Source of the DNA: Tomocerus qinae
Lineage: Eukaryota > Arthropoda > Collembola > Entomobryomorpha > Tomoceridae
Reading direction: 5' to 3'
DNA length: 64,000 nucleotides
NCBI GenBank assembly: GCA_020055645.1
Contig: CM034546.1
Coordinates: forward strand, 41,416,001 to 41,480,000
Under the pieces are notes generated by a model. It saw only the letters and a program-made list of their open reading frames with translations. It did no database searches and had not been told where the DNA came from. Shown here piece after piece: positions 23,083 to 34,224 of this stretch (its first letter is position 1; every line of letters begins with the position of its first letter). A program made the translations under genes and the position numbers.

Positions 23083-23641
23083 CTCTCAACGTCGTACCAT
23101 GTGTAGAGCTAAATTTACATCGATTTTTAGTATTTGAACCTAGCCCACACAGACCACGGCAGGAGATGTGTCTGATTTTGCCTACTTTCCTATTCACACT
23201 TACTATTATGCAAAGCAAGTTTAAACTCATTATCTGAGTCCGTTCTTAAATTAGTTAATCAACGGACAGACCTATTGAACATTGCTATAAATCAGCTCCG
23301 CTACTAATAAATAAATATTTTATGTAATAAATATCGATAATATTGTATTGGACCTCCAATCATACATTGATATCATTTTAAGAAAAGTTTGGATTGTGTC
23401 TTGCAGATCATGGTATCATGAAATTTTAATCACCACTTGCGGCAATCCATAAATGTATATATTATTTACACCAAGGAGGAAATACGGGTGCAATACATAA
23501 ATAGAGAAGCAAAATGGGCACTTTTGAAGTCAGTGTTTACTCTTCTCCTGTTGCTCCAATGTAGTATTCCTGAGAGGCTAATAAACAAAAGAGTTGCACA
23601 GACACGTAAAATTTATAATAATTCAAAACGAAAAATCAGAC
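23083..23641. promoter_or_regulatory. Upstream region of the unit 1 IR gene
   Basis: Non-coding and conserved with 45880-46211 and 62250-62902. It includes the ACACCAAGG(A/G)GGAAATACG phrase and repeated short open stretches that are frameshifted between units, so they are not coding. Promoter elements could not be pinpointed. Confidence 0.4.
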
Positions 23642-26065
23642 ATGGCTTACATATCTCTGGGAGTAATTTTAATTATTATTCAACCATGTTGGGGTTGGAC
23701 ATTAAAAGAAGTTGTTCATCTTGAAAAAGAGTGCTATATCAATTTTATTTTCCAACCAAAACCATTTTATAAAGTTTTGGAAGAACCGTTGTATAATGAA
23801 TTACAGCAACTGGATATTCCATTTGCATTTACAAAACTGAAATTTGATGGAGAAGACAAAGAGTGCAATTTAAAACATTTTGTACTGACTGTTCTCCCAA
23901 ACGAATTCGATCCTAATCGGACAAAGCATCTGCCATTTTATTCAAAATGCAGCAAGACATTTGGTAAAGGAAATGATACATTCAGACTATCAACTCCCAA
24001 TTTAATCAGCCGTTTTATCTGTTATGTAAATATCGCATTTAATTTCAATCCCACAAATCCACATGATACACATTTTATTCATCATTTGAGCGAAGCCTTT
24101 TCTGACGAAGTTGACCTAACTAGAAAAATTACTGAATACGAAGATTATGAAGTCAAAAAGCGTCTTTATAACCTAGTGGAATATTCCTGCATTTACATGT
24201 TAGTCGACAAAGAAAACCTTAAGTTGACAAAATCGCATTCGGATATAGTTGCCCACAACAATTACTGGTTAAAGTTCTGGTTTGTATTATCCTTGGCAGA
24301 TGAAGATGAGAGAATTATATATTTAATTTTGCCTGATTTTAATGGCATAAATTATTTGTTTACTATGTTACCAATAATTTGTTTCGATGTACTTTTTCGT
24401 GGGACTTTGCTAAACAACGTAATTGAAAGAAACGAAGAAAAATTCGTGATGATTTATCAAGAAAAGGATTATGCAGTGGAAAAGTTAAAAAACTTCAGAG
24501 ATTATTGCGGACCACCGTTGAAGGATGTATATTTTACAAACTATGCTTTGGACGGCCGTAAAAGTTTGATTCTTTCTATAGTTTCTATCCTTTTCGAAAA
24601 ATCACCAAATTTTACTATAGCCATTGATGATAGAGTTGGAATTTGTACAAAGAGGAGCGCAAACTCGGTTGATTTTCATTTCCACAATTTTCAAAATGAT
24701 CCAGATAGCTTTGCCTATTTTGGAAATCCCTACGTGACGCTTATTCAAACGAATGAAGAATCCTTTAATTTCATTTCCTGTGTAGTCTTAGAAGACGAGA
24801 GTCTCTCTTTCTATGCCTACATTCGACCATTTAAACTTTATGCGTGGATAGGGATCTTAGGTTCACTTCTCCCTGTACTTGCTTTTGTCCATGGAGTATT
24901 ATATTTCAAAAGGGAAGCCAGTATTCCATTTCTTATGATTTCCTATGCATATATATTGGAGGTCAGTTATTCTTTGCCAAAAAAGGTGAATACTACTCTC
25001 TGGATCAAGTTGGTCATCGGTCCACTACTGCTCATGTTGATTGTGTTAACCAACGGGTACAAGGGAATTGTCATCACAGATCTATTGCAACCCCGTCCAG
25101 TCAAACAAATCGAATCCATTGAACAATTGGTAAACCTTACAGATATTACTGCTCTTGGAGAAATCAGAGCTGCTAGTGAATTGAATCCGTTTGAAATTGG
25201 TTTAGAAGAACAAGGCAACATACTAACTTGTTACTATTACGATTTTAAAGCTCTTTCTCCGTACCCTAATAATTCATCTTATTTCCAAGAGAAATGGGAC
25301 CAACATTATTTCGTATTTGCAAACGAAAACAAGACGATTATCGAAAATGCAGTTCAGTACTACAACACAATCAATACACCGGGCTTACCGGAAGGATATT
25401 ACCTTGATAGGACATTTACCTTTCGTAAATTAATATATTCAATTTTAGAAGACACTCAAGATACTTTTAAATATTATAAAGTGATGGAAAAGATCAGGAA
25501 CATCATTCGATATCCTCCTGGAATTCCTTACACGAACACTCCTCAGCAATGGCTAGCAAAATGTAATAACTCTGTGCTAATTTTGTCCAGTTCTAGTCTC
25601 CATCGACTTCTTAATGACTCCCACTGGAATCCTGAAAGCGGGGGAGTAAAACCAATTCACAAATTATATCGTGGATCAGAAGAAAACAAATTTTTATCCA
25701 TTGCAACCTATACTGGATTTAAGTCGGATAGATTTCCAATACTTACTCCCTTTCTACGACGAAATTTGTTTGTTTTAAGTCACTCAGGACTTATTAATTT
25801 ATGGTTGGAACATTACAAAGCATGGAACTACACCGAGTGCAAAACATGCTGGGTAAGAACTCCCGCAAGACCTGTGACATTTTACAATTCCAATATTGCT
25901 ACTTTGTTTTATTTATTTTTATCGTCCGGCCCAGCATACATGGCGGCGTTTCTCTGGGAAAATCGAGTATTTCTTAAACAAATATTTGATGCTGGGCTTT
26001 ATTACATTTACAGACATTATATCTTTATAATCGCCTTGGTAAATAACAAATTGGGTGCCAATTAA
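23642..26065 (+). CDS. Divergent ionotropic receptor-like protein, unit 1 (807 aa)
   Basis: Single-exon gene. The ATG was chosen because it starts a signal peptide (ISLGVILIIIQPCWG) and is conserved in units 2 and 3; the frame is open a further 16 codons upstream without an ATG. About 370 extracellular residues follow, then a membrane segment near 401-423 (AWIGILGSLLPVLAFVHGVLYF), a short pore-like hydrophobic piece near 432-448, a second segment near 458-478 (LVIGPLLLMLIVL) running into NGYKGIVITDLLQPRP, a second ligand-binding-like lobe, and a last membrane segment near 757-777. This is the iGluR/IR topology, and the sequence after the second segment resembles the YxAxLxSxLTxP stretch of IRs. 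The classical glutamate-binding Arg was not found, as is usual in divergent IRs. Likely a chemosensory ligand-gated channel; the ligand is unknown. Confidence 0.8.
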   Translation: MAYISLGVILIIIQPCWGWTLKEVVHLEKECYINFIFQPKPFYKVLEEPLYNELQQLDIPFAFTKLKFDGEDKECNLKHFVLTVLPNEFDPNRTKHLPFYSKCSKTFGKGNDTFRLSTPNLISRFICYVNIAFNFNPTNPHDTHFIHHLSEAFSDEVDLTRKITEYEDYEVKKRLYNLVEYSCIYMLVDKENLKLTKSHSDIVAHNNYWLKFWFVLSLADEDERIIYLILPDFNGINYLFTMLPIICFDVLFRGTLLNNVIERNEEKFVMIYQEKDYAVEKLKNFRDYCGPPLKDVYFTNYALDGRKSLILSIVSILFEKSPNFTIAIDDRVGICTKRSANSVDFHFHNFQNDPDSFAYFGNPYVTLIQTNEESFNFISCVVLEDESLSFYAYIRPFKLYAWIGILGSLLPVLAFVHGVLYFKREASIPFLMISYAYILEVSYSLPKKVNTTLWIKLVIGPLLLMLIVLTNGYKGIVITDLLQPRPVKQIESIEQLVNLTDITALGEIRAASELNPFEIGLEEQGNILTCYYYDFKALSPYPNNSSYFQEKWDQHYFVFANENKTIIENAVQYYNTINTPGLPEGYYLDRTFTFRKLIYSILEDTQDTFKYYKVMEKIRNIIRYPPGIPYTNTPQQWLAKCNNSVLILSSSSLHRLLNDSHWNPESGGVKPIHKLYRGSEENKFLSIATYTGFKSDRFPILTPFLRRNLFVLSHSGLINLWLEHYKAWNYTECKTCWVRTPARPVTFYNSNIATLFYLFLSSGPAYMAAFLWENRVFLKQIFDAGLYYIYRHYIFIIALVNNKLGAN

Positions 26066-26559
26066 TTTGTATGGGACACCGGGGACACGCAAGACTTTAG
26101 TGTGGGGGATTTTTTGACATTTTAGTTTGACTTTTTATGTTATGTTGCGACTTACCTAATGAATTTGTATGGCAACAATGACTATGTATGGTGATAGTTT
26201 TTTATAAACATGCATAGTATACTAACTAGTAATAGGCCCGTTTTCCGAACGGGAAATGGGTAACACCTTAATGGGGACGGTAGATCATGTCATGAGTATG
26301 CATTTGCATTGTACATTTAAAAAAGTATGAAAATTAACAGATTAAAATGTTTAAAAAATGGCTAGCTGCATTGCTACAACATCCTACGGGCGGGGAACAA
26401 ATACAATGCTTATCGAATCAACATAATAATAGTGAACCAAATTCAACATCATTTAACTAAACATCGAAATTAAAGTAAATGTTGATCTTCATTATATTAT
26501 CATTATTAATATTATATGGACATAATATATAATTTTAAATCATCCCGTCATTTTACAAC
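26066..26559. other. Intergenic stretch after the unit 1 IR gene
   Basis: No gene seen. A CGTTTTCCGAACGGG-type near-palindrome occurs near 26238. The match to unit 2 is lost shortly after the IR stop codon. Confidence 0.35.
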
Positions 26560-27010
26560 ACCCCAAGTCATTTTCAATTACACCTACATTGTAAATAGGC
26601 GAATAATCATTTTAAATAACCATGTAATTTTAAATAAGCCCATCGTGTTAAATAACCACATCGTGTTAAATAACCCCGTCATTTTAAATAAACCCGTCGT
26701 TTTAAATAACCCCTTCATTTTAAATATATGTCATTGTGAAGAAAAGAAAGACATTTTTGCCTTAAAACACAAAATTTTCTTATTGTCACTGATAATTTGT
26801 CGACCCCCAAATACTTTTCTAACTAAGGTCCTGGTAAATGACACCGCCATTTTAAATAGACGTCATTGTAAATGACCCCGTTTAAATAAACGTCATTGTA
26901 AATGACCCCAAATTTTAAATAGACGTCATTGTAAATGACCCCAAATTTTAAATAGACATCATTGTAAATGACCCCGTCATTTTAAATAGAATTAGTTGTA
27001 AATGATCCCA
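26560..27010. repeat. Degenerate tandem repeat (ATTTTAAATAACCCCGTC-like)
   Basis: Short units of ~17-24 bases carrying TTTTAAATAA and CCCCGTC or GACCCC, turning into a longer unit with GTCATTGTAAATGACCCC in the second half. An open frame of ~120 codons across it (26516-26875) is a by-product of the repeat and is not supported as a gene. Confidence 0.75.
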
Positions 27011-27175
27011 TTTTAATCGTCCTCGTTATTTATATTTTCTACCTACCCCGTTACATTTATTAACCAATCCTATGTTAAGTCCTATTCAATCGATACTAAC
27101 TATATAAACGTTGCCTTGCTATTAATAGTTTGACTCCGCTGCGGTCGCCCCGTTCGAAGCGAAAGGGACACTAAT

Positions 27176-27736
27176 CAGTGTACAAAATACCATTTACCAC
27201 TTACCAATGGTTAGTGGTTTTTAATGGCACTTAATGCTATTTACCACTAGCTAAAAATTGGTGGTAAATGGTATAATTGGTAAAAAATAGTAAAAAAACA
27301 GTTTTATTTAAATTTCATACAGAATTTTGAATAAAATTCGCCGCTAATACTTAAATAACCTTTTCGGCTGACGATTGTTGTTACAAATTGACTCCACAAC
27401 TTAATGTATGTTAATTAACTCAAGAACGACTCAACTAATTGGGACATTTCGTCCATATTCACTTATTGAGTAATGAATTAAATGGGCATTTTTTCTTTTT
27501 GAATGAAAGTTGGAAGTATCAAGCGAATAAATTTCGTTTAAATGATTGTCTCCACTACCGTCAGTGAACATTCAAATATAAGTCTTAATTTGAAATATTT
27601 TAGAGAAAATAGAGCATGAAAACTTTTTAATGTGTCTTTTGTTTGTCTATGCTAATTATTCACTATAAACTATAATTTACCATTAAATGCATTTTTACCA
27701 TTAGTGCATTTTTACCACTGTGATGGTAAAAAAGTG
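27176..27736. mobile_element. Deleted relative of the 21969 hAT element
   Basis: It starts CAGTGTACAAAATACCATTT and carries the same ACCACTTACC and TTTTTACCATTA motifs as the 1.1-kb hAT element. The right end stops at AAAAAGTG, inside the usual terminal sequence. Flanks are ACACTAAT and TCACTAAT, seven of eight matching, compatible with an 8-bp duplication and a mutated or internally truncated right end. Confidence 0.65.
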
Positions 27737-27744
27737 TCACTAAT

Positions 27745-30049
27745 CCCTTTACATGGCGGAGGCCTGCCTGCTTAAAGAGTAGGACTTTGTAAAATTATTG
27801 AAATTCACTGGTAAAATATTTTCTACTAAAAAATAAAAAACTGGAGTGGCTACCGTCTTCTTTATTAAGTTGAGTAGGTCAGGAAGAAGCTTGGTAAAGA
27901 TCGGATGAAAACTGTAGGAGGAGTTTCTGGACAAAGCGTGACAGATCGGAGCATTTCTTCAATGTTAAAATTCGAAATTCAAAAAATCATAAAAAGATTT
28001 CTATGAAAGATATCGATTGCAGAAGTTGTGGTGTAAATGTCCCCGCCGAAGCCGAATAGAACACAGCCGACACCGTAGTGGAAAATAGCCGAAGTGGAAT
28101 TTAGCCGAAGTGGAATTTAGCCGAAGCGAATTCTACGCTAACAAATTATTGGCTTAATGGCACTGGAAATTTATGTAATTTTCAGATAAATTTCGTGTAT
28201 TAGCTCAGTTTAAAGTTAATTGAAATATAAAGGAGGTAATCTACCACAACTTGGGTTTATGGCTTCAAATTTTGTCCTTTATTTGCACACATATTTAGTA
28301 ATTCTGTATTCCTATGTTAGTAGTAATAACAATATAATAATATCGGTGCAATAATCTGCACTAAAAATTGGTCCTCGACGATTTAAGTGTTACAGTTAAG
28401 TTACAGTAATCAAAAATCTTTGTTGAGCCCAAGGAGCTTTAACTGGTTTAGGTTTCCCTTGGTTTCTCTTTGGCTGTTTTTTCATAAGGAGGGTTCAGTT
28501 AGGCACTTTGCGTGAATATCTATAAGGGACGTTTTTCGTCCCTTATCCGATTGTTGCCAATGACAACTGGTAGGATTTGTCCCTTATAGATATTCACGCA
28601 AAGTGCCTAGCTGAACCCTCCTGTTGAAACTGTTGACACTCCTTGGTTGAGCCTTTAAACTACATGCATGCAACCAAATTCCTGCTTTCTCCAGCCTTTT
28701 GTTACTTTTCATTAACTTACGGCAAATAATAATTGGAAATTAAAGATAACGTTGATGGAGTACAGAACGTCTCATATTAGACTCCTGTGAGATTGTGTAA
28801 CATCTTACCAACACATCCTTCTGATTTGTGATATGTTTACACTTTTGCGTAATTACGTTGTTGATTCATCAATTCATGACTCATTCATATTAACTCAGTC
28901 ATCAGGCGTCACCTCATCCGGTCGGTTACTACACCACAGAACACATTTCATTCATAGTACATAATTAATATTTAAACTTGTGTTACCACGAAGCATATCT
29001 TCGTATAGTAAAATTTAGTTATACATGAAGGTATGCGTTGTGTGTGGTACATAAGATACCTAAGCGACAATGTTAATTGCATATTTAGCTTGTAAGATTT
29101 ACATCGTATGTATGTTCAGCAGCAACGTTGTATATGTATGCACAGGTAAGAGATAAGATGATGTAATTTTAATACGTAATTTCATTGGTATATATTTTGC
29201 CGTTACTGGAAATGAATGGCGGTTCTCCGAATCTAGTCCGTAAGTCCGTAAACATTACATCGTAACCCTGTAACTCATTCAAATATGGAATGCCCTTTTT
29301 GACAAAAGCTATTTAAAAAACTCCGTAACAATTGGGTTTTCATTAGAATTTATTCAAGTTCGTGGTGGTTACTACGGGTAATTAAAATGGTCACGAATAA
29401 AAAAACCGACAACTCAGTAAGTCCGTAACACAAAATACAAAGTTACGAGATTTTCTGTCAAGTAGACAACTTTTCAAATTGAAAATGGCTTACTAATTCA
29501 TTTACGAAGTTACTCGTTGGATAGGTGCGTCTATCTCCGTAAGTTGGTAAGCATCAAGAAGCATGTGTAAGTCCTGATTACTTGCCATGGTTACAAGTGG
29601 ATAAGCTTGTATAAACTAAGAAGGCGACGATTTGATTTCGGTAGTAGGATGTAGGAACAAGATGAGGGGATTGGGACAGGGGATGAATCAAGCACAAATC
29701 TTCAATCAGAAATGGGGTTACCGTTGTGATAATTTCATTAGTATTACGCATCCTACCATTTCATGACTATCATGACCCCTTTGAATGGACAAGTTACGAA
29801 CTTACGAACAAGTTACAAAGAAAATCACGTGATTTTGCAAAAAGTTACAGACTTACGGAGTTACCGCAGTTACGGACTTACGGCATTGAGATTCGGATAA
29901 CCCCCAATGATTAAGCTATATAGAAAACGACTTGTCGTAACTTTTCATTAGAGTACAACGCCCTATAAATACAATTACCCTTAAGTATTTGTTTGTTAAC
30001 AGTATTTGTAATCAGTTGATAAAAAACTGATAAACCTACCACATCGCAT
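27745..30049. other. Non-coding region with small repeats
   Basis: No gene. A GCCGAAGTGGAATTTA-type short tandem repeat lies at about 28045-28130 and a perfect-stem hairpin element at 28497-28622. From 29220 to 29890 a GTAAGTCCGTAAC / TTACGGACTTAC phrase recurs in both orientations, suggesting another decayed inverted-repeat element. Confidence 0.4.
28497..28622. mobile_element. Hairpin element with 43-bp stem
   Basis: AGGAGGGTTCAG followed by ~31 more bases is repeated inverted at the right end with one mismatch. The ~40-base loop contains a second small inverted pair (AAGGGACG / CGTCCCTT). It is probably a MITE or a folded transposon end. No clear target duplication was seen. Confidence 0.6.
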
Positions 30050-30275
30050 AATGGTATGGTATGGCATGGTTTATTGACAAGTTTGAATAACTGTTACAAT
30101 TGAATATCACAACATGTTTTCTGCCATCATTGTCACTACTCGCTACTATTAGTTAAACACGGTTGTTGTATTAAATTAATTAAATTATATTTACTTACGA
30201 TTATCTTAAACTGGTCATTATCATTTATGTCAATTATTTACTTAAATCATACTCCTAGTCATATCAATTTTCGAG

Positions 30276-31613
30276 TTAAAGGTTATAGTAATTAGGTTTT
30301 GTAGACATCCGATTTTTAACTATGTGTTGTCTCACTGCTTTATCAAATACATTAAAGTTATCACTGTTTTGTATACAATTAGGTAACAAATTCCACATTT
30401 GAGCGCTTCGGTAACAAAATGCCTTTCTTCCGAATTCTGTTTTAAAATCGGGGACCACTAGGTTGAGGCAACTTCTCAAAGCTCGCAATGGTTCCTGTTT
30501 TTTGTAGTCGCTTTCAATTTCGTGTCGCAGAAAAGGTTGTTCTCGAATAACATGTATGTATATAAATTGCAAAGTACTAAGATTACACTTTTCTTTAACA
30601 GTCATTAAATTGGATATTTCTAAGGCATCATATGTTTGCTTGGTGTTACATAATTTGGTTTTACCAGAGATGTTTTTAGCTATGTTAAAAATTATTGCAT
30701 CAAGTTTGTTAATTTTTGTAGCGCATATTTTTCCCCATATTGGCAAGCAGTAGTCTAATATCGATGTTACTAGTGAGTTAATGAACATTTTCGTTTGATG
30801 TTTTGTAAAAAACTTTTTATATTTAAATATTAACTTGGTTCTTGCCTTCATTTTGGCTATTACATTGTCAGTATGTGTATTCCAATTTAATTTTTCGTCT
30901 AATATAATACCTAAATATATAAAGGTACTAACTTGTTCAATTATGTTATCACCAACTATTAGGATTATTGGACTAGGTTTCTTAACATAGGTAGGACAAA
31001 ATATCATAAATTTAGTTTTGCTAGCATTTAATTCTAGTCCGTTTATTTTACCCCACTGTATTATTGCGTTTAAATCAATCTGCACAAAAGCTTCCGCTTC
31101 CTTGATATTTTTTGATGAGAAGTACAGGGCCACGTCATCAGCGTAAAGTGTACATTTACAGAAGATTGGCACATTGGGCAGATCGTTAATATATATACTA
31201 AATAAAAGGCCTGAGAGGCAACTTCCTTGGGGTGTCCCCCTTGGTAGGGTTTGGCTCTCAGAAAATGTTTCAGAAAATTTATCTTCTAATTTCACTTTGA
31301 TGCTTCTGTCAGTCAGGTATGATAAAATCACTTTTTGCAAGTTCCCGCCTATTCCAACACTTTCTAATTTCTCTCCAAAGTTATGTTTAAAAATCGAATC
31401 GAATGCACGCTTATAATCCAGAAATACAACTACCGTGCACTGTCGCTTTTCTCCAGCCTTGAAGATGTCATTTGTTACACGGGCTATTGCAGAGAAAGTT
31501 GAAAATCCTCTACGGAAACCGTGCTGGAAACGCGAGAGTGTATCTGCACTTTGAATGCTCCTTTTTAAATGGCTGTATATGACTCTTTCAATTATTTTTG
31601 ACACTGAGCACAA
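30276..31613 (-). pseudogene. LINE reverse transcriptase segment (445 codons)
   Basis: It holds the RT palm motifs: FLDYKRAFDSI (residues 64-74), LPRGTPQGS (123-131) and the catalytic YADD (157-160), followed by the thumb and a C-terminal tail common to Jockey/CR1-type elements. The start is not a real initiation site; the frame continues from the endonuclease segment after a frame shift near 31614-31775. The core catalytic residues are intact, so the break is fairly recent. Confidence 0.85.
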
Positions 31614-31774
31614 TATGGAAATTGGCCTGTAGTTGTTGGCATCAGATTTTTCCCCTTTTCCTTTATAAAGTGGTAGTACTATTGCTTCTTTGTATATTTT
31701 GGGGAACGCGTTTTCTTTTATTATACGATTTATTAATACGGTCAGTATAGGTGAAATTTCTTCAGCAATAAGTT

Positions 31775-32635
31775 TTAAAAAATCGAAGGTATTCCATCAC
31801 TTCCTGCGGGTTTATTACATGGGTTGTAGTTAATGACATCTAAAACAGTTTTCACATTAACATCTATGGTGGTGATACATGGCGTTGGTTTATGAAAAAT
31901 GTCTTCCTTATTAGCTTCGCCTTTTTTAAAAATATCATTATCTGGTACAATGAATTTAGAGCAGAGAGTGTCACAGATTTCTTTTGTTGTCGTTATTTTT
32001 TCATCATTATTAACCAAAAATGGAATTTTGATTTTTGTCTTACTGTGTCTCCCGGTTTCTTGATTAAATTGGTTCCATCCTGCTTTACTTTGGTTATCAC
32101 TTTCGTCTGTTTCTTTAGCATAGTGTTGAGCTTTCAGCTTATTTTTAAGTCGGTTTATTTTGTTTCTTAGCTTTTTATACTCGGGACATCCTTTCCGAAG
32201 TTTATTTTTTGCTGTGCATAATGTTAGATATTCGTTAGTTAACCACTTGAGTCTAGTAGATTTCACTTTCACTGATTTGCTAGGAATGGCCAGATTGTGT
32301 ATAAAGGTGATTATGTAGTTGAACATGTAGAATGCCTGATCTATGTTCGTGCACATACTAAGAATCCACCATGGTGCGGATTGGACTAGATTCTTTAATT
32401 TTTTCTTATCTGCTTTCCCATATAGCCATATAGTTTTCATAATTTCACTGTTTTGATTTCGGGCTTTCTTTCGTACTAGGTATATTAATTCATGGTCTGC
32501 AATTGCCACCGAAATCACTCCACTGTTTGCAACTTTTCCAGTTTGGGTGCACATAATAATATCTATTAATGTCTTCGTATTTTCAGTAATACGTGTTGGT
32601 TTTTTGACAATTTGGCTAATATTATGTTGAGACAT
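31775..32635 (-). pseudogene. LINE endonuclease C-terminus and linker
   Basis: It includes the TLIDIIM and ISDHELIYL-like (here VAIADHELIYL) end of an APE-type endonuclease, where the SDH motif is partly altered to ADH, then a Lys-rich linker leading to the reverse transcriptase. It is separated by frame shifts from both neighbours. Confidence 0.75.
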
Positions 32636-32724
32636 AACAGATTGTAAATGTTTTAAATCGTTGCTGTATTTCAGAAAATTTATGTTTAGATCTCCTATTA
32701 TATAAAGTTCACTGTCCGCAGCTT

Positions 32725-34074
32725 TTATGATTTCACTCTCCAGTTGGTTAAAAAAGATACTTGGGAGCTAGGTCGGTATAGGATGATAAATGAGATGGGT
32801 TTCATGTGTTTATTTGTGATGGAAAATTTAATACTTTCAACTGGGAAGGATATTAAGGATTCGCATACTTCTACAACCCACTTTTCTTTAACGTATACTA
32901 GAATTCCTCCACCACCTTCCTTTCCTCGACCATTTCTATCTTTTCGAATCATTTGATATCCAGGTACGTCAAATTCTGCATTACAGTGATCATTGTTTAG
33001 CCAGGTTTCTGTAATGGCGAGAACATCGAAGTCGTATATTGCAAGTAAAGCTTTCAGATCGTCCTTTTTATTTTTAGAATCAATGTCACGAACGTTAATA
33101 TGTGCTATTTTGATTCCTTTCCCGAGTTGTATCTTTTGATTTTGTTCTTGGGTTTGCGCATTCAGAGTATCATCAATGTTACAGTTTTTGCATATTTCGA
33201 TATCTTTGTTGATAATCCAATTTTCTTTTTTCGCGCAAGCTCTGTGAAATTTCTTTTTGCATTTGTTACATGTTAAAATGATCCATCTTTTTTTGGCAGT
33301 TTGGCATATTTCGCATTTTATGGGTGTATTTTGTTCGCACCCATTTAGATTACAGTTCCACTTTTCGGCATTAGATATTGTTTTGAATTGCGAATATGTC
33401 ATATTAAGGCAAGTTCTGTGGTAAGTTTGCTCGCATCTTTCGCATGTTATTTTTAGTTGGTTTTTACGTACTTTTCCATCTTGGGAACATAATGCACATA
33501 AGTTTCCAGGTCCAGGGTTCATTGCATTCACTCCACTGATAAGAAGCGTAATTAGTAGAAGCCTCCTTGGCTTTGGTATATTCCTTATGCAGATGCATAT
33601 CAGAACAGATATTATCAGTATAGTCTTTTTTGTGTTTGAGAATCGTGTAAATGTCGTGAGCAGTAGGGTATGCGAAGGTAGGGAAAGGGAGTTTAGGATA
33701 TTAGGTTTAAAAATTACAATAACATACAGCAATGTTAACAGTGTGTGTGTGTATTCTTTATCAGCAATTTGTTCACTATTTAAATCAGCTATACCATACT
33801 TCTGTATACAAACATTATTAGAGATTTGTATATAATCGTTTTTACTACTGATGTTCACTTTGCCAGTCAATTGGCAAATAAAAGTCAATTTTTCAGTGAC
33901 CTCAAAGCACGAGTCACTGAATTGTATATCAGAAATTTCCAAATTTTTCACTGCACATTTTGTACTAATTTTAAACTCACTGCACTCAGTTTTGCGGATA
34001 CAAAGTCCAAATATCACGGAGCCAAACAACAGCACTACCACACCTCTCGCCATAACCTTAACCAATTTAATCAT
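32725..34074 (-). pseudogene. LINE N-terminal segment: hydrophobic leader, 2A-like site, PHD fingers, endonuclease
   Basis: The 449-codon frame starts with a signal-like hydrophobic stretch (residues 10-24) and further hydrophobic segments near 111-122, 151-163 and 172-180. Next comes GVNAMNPGP (residues 181-189), whose NPGP core matches 2A ribosome-skipping peptides known from some CR1-like LINEs. Two PHD-type Cys/His fingers follow (C193, C196, C211, C214, H219, C222; then C254, C257, C269, C272, H277, C280, C295, C298), then the endonuclease start (AHINVRD, ITETWL with E356). The frame breaks at about 32725. Confidence 0.8.
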
Positions 34075-34140
34075 CAGGGTTTTACCTGAACTACACGAAC
34101 TAGATCAATCACTATACAGTTAATACGTAAGTAGAAACCC

Positions 34141-34224
34141 TACGTAGCAGTGGTCCACGCTAAATTGTATAGAGAAATAATTTCAAAGAATCCCTTCATT
34201 ATTTACCACAGGTATCACACCGTA
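34141..34224. other. Short leader before the oxygenase-like gene
   Basis: Non-coding sequence between the LINE 5' side and the proposed first ATG. It probably holds the 5' UTR. Nothing recognisable. Confidence 0.25.

Larger units (their letters stand above)
30050..34140 (-). mobile_element. Degenerate CR1/Jockey-like non-LTR retrotransposon (LINE)
   Basis: On the minus strand it encodes, in order, a hydrophobic N-terminal region, a 2A-like NPGP site, two PHD-type fingers, an APE-type endonuclease and a reverse transcriptase, broken by two frame shifts (near 32640-32725 and 31614-31775). After the last stop come ~220 bases of 3' UTR ending in AATAAACC followed by CATACC-type short repeats near 30050-30075. 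A microsatellite-like tail in place of poly(A) is known for CR1-like LINEs. The 5' boundary near 34140 is approximate. Confidence 0.85.

Noticed and set aside
26516..26875. 119-codon open frame
   Set aside because: It is a translation of the ATTTTAAATAACCCC tandem repeat, with no conserved domain or splice context.
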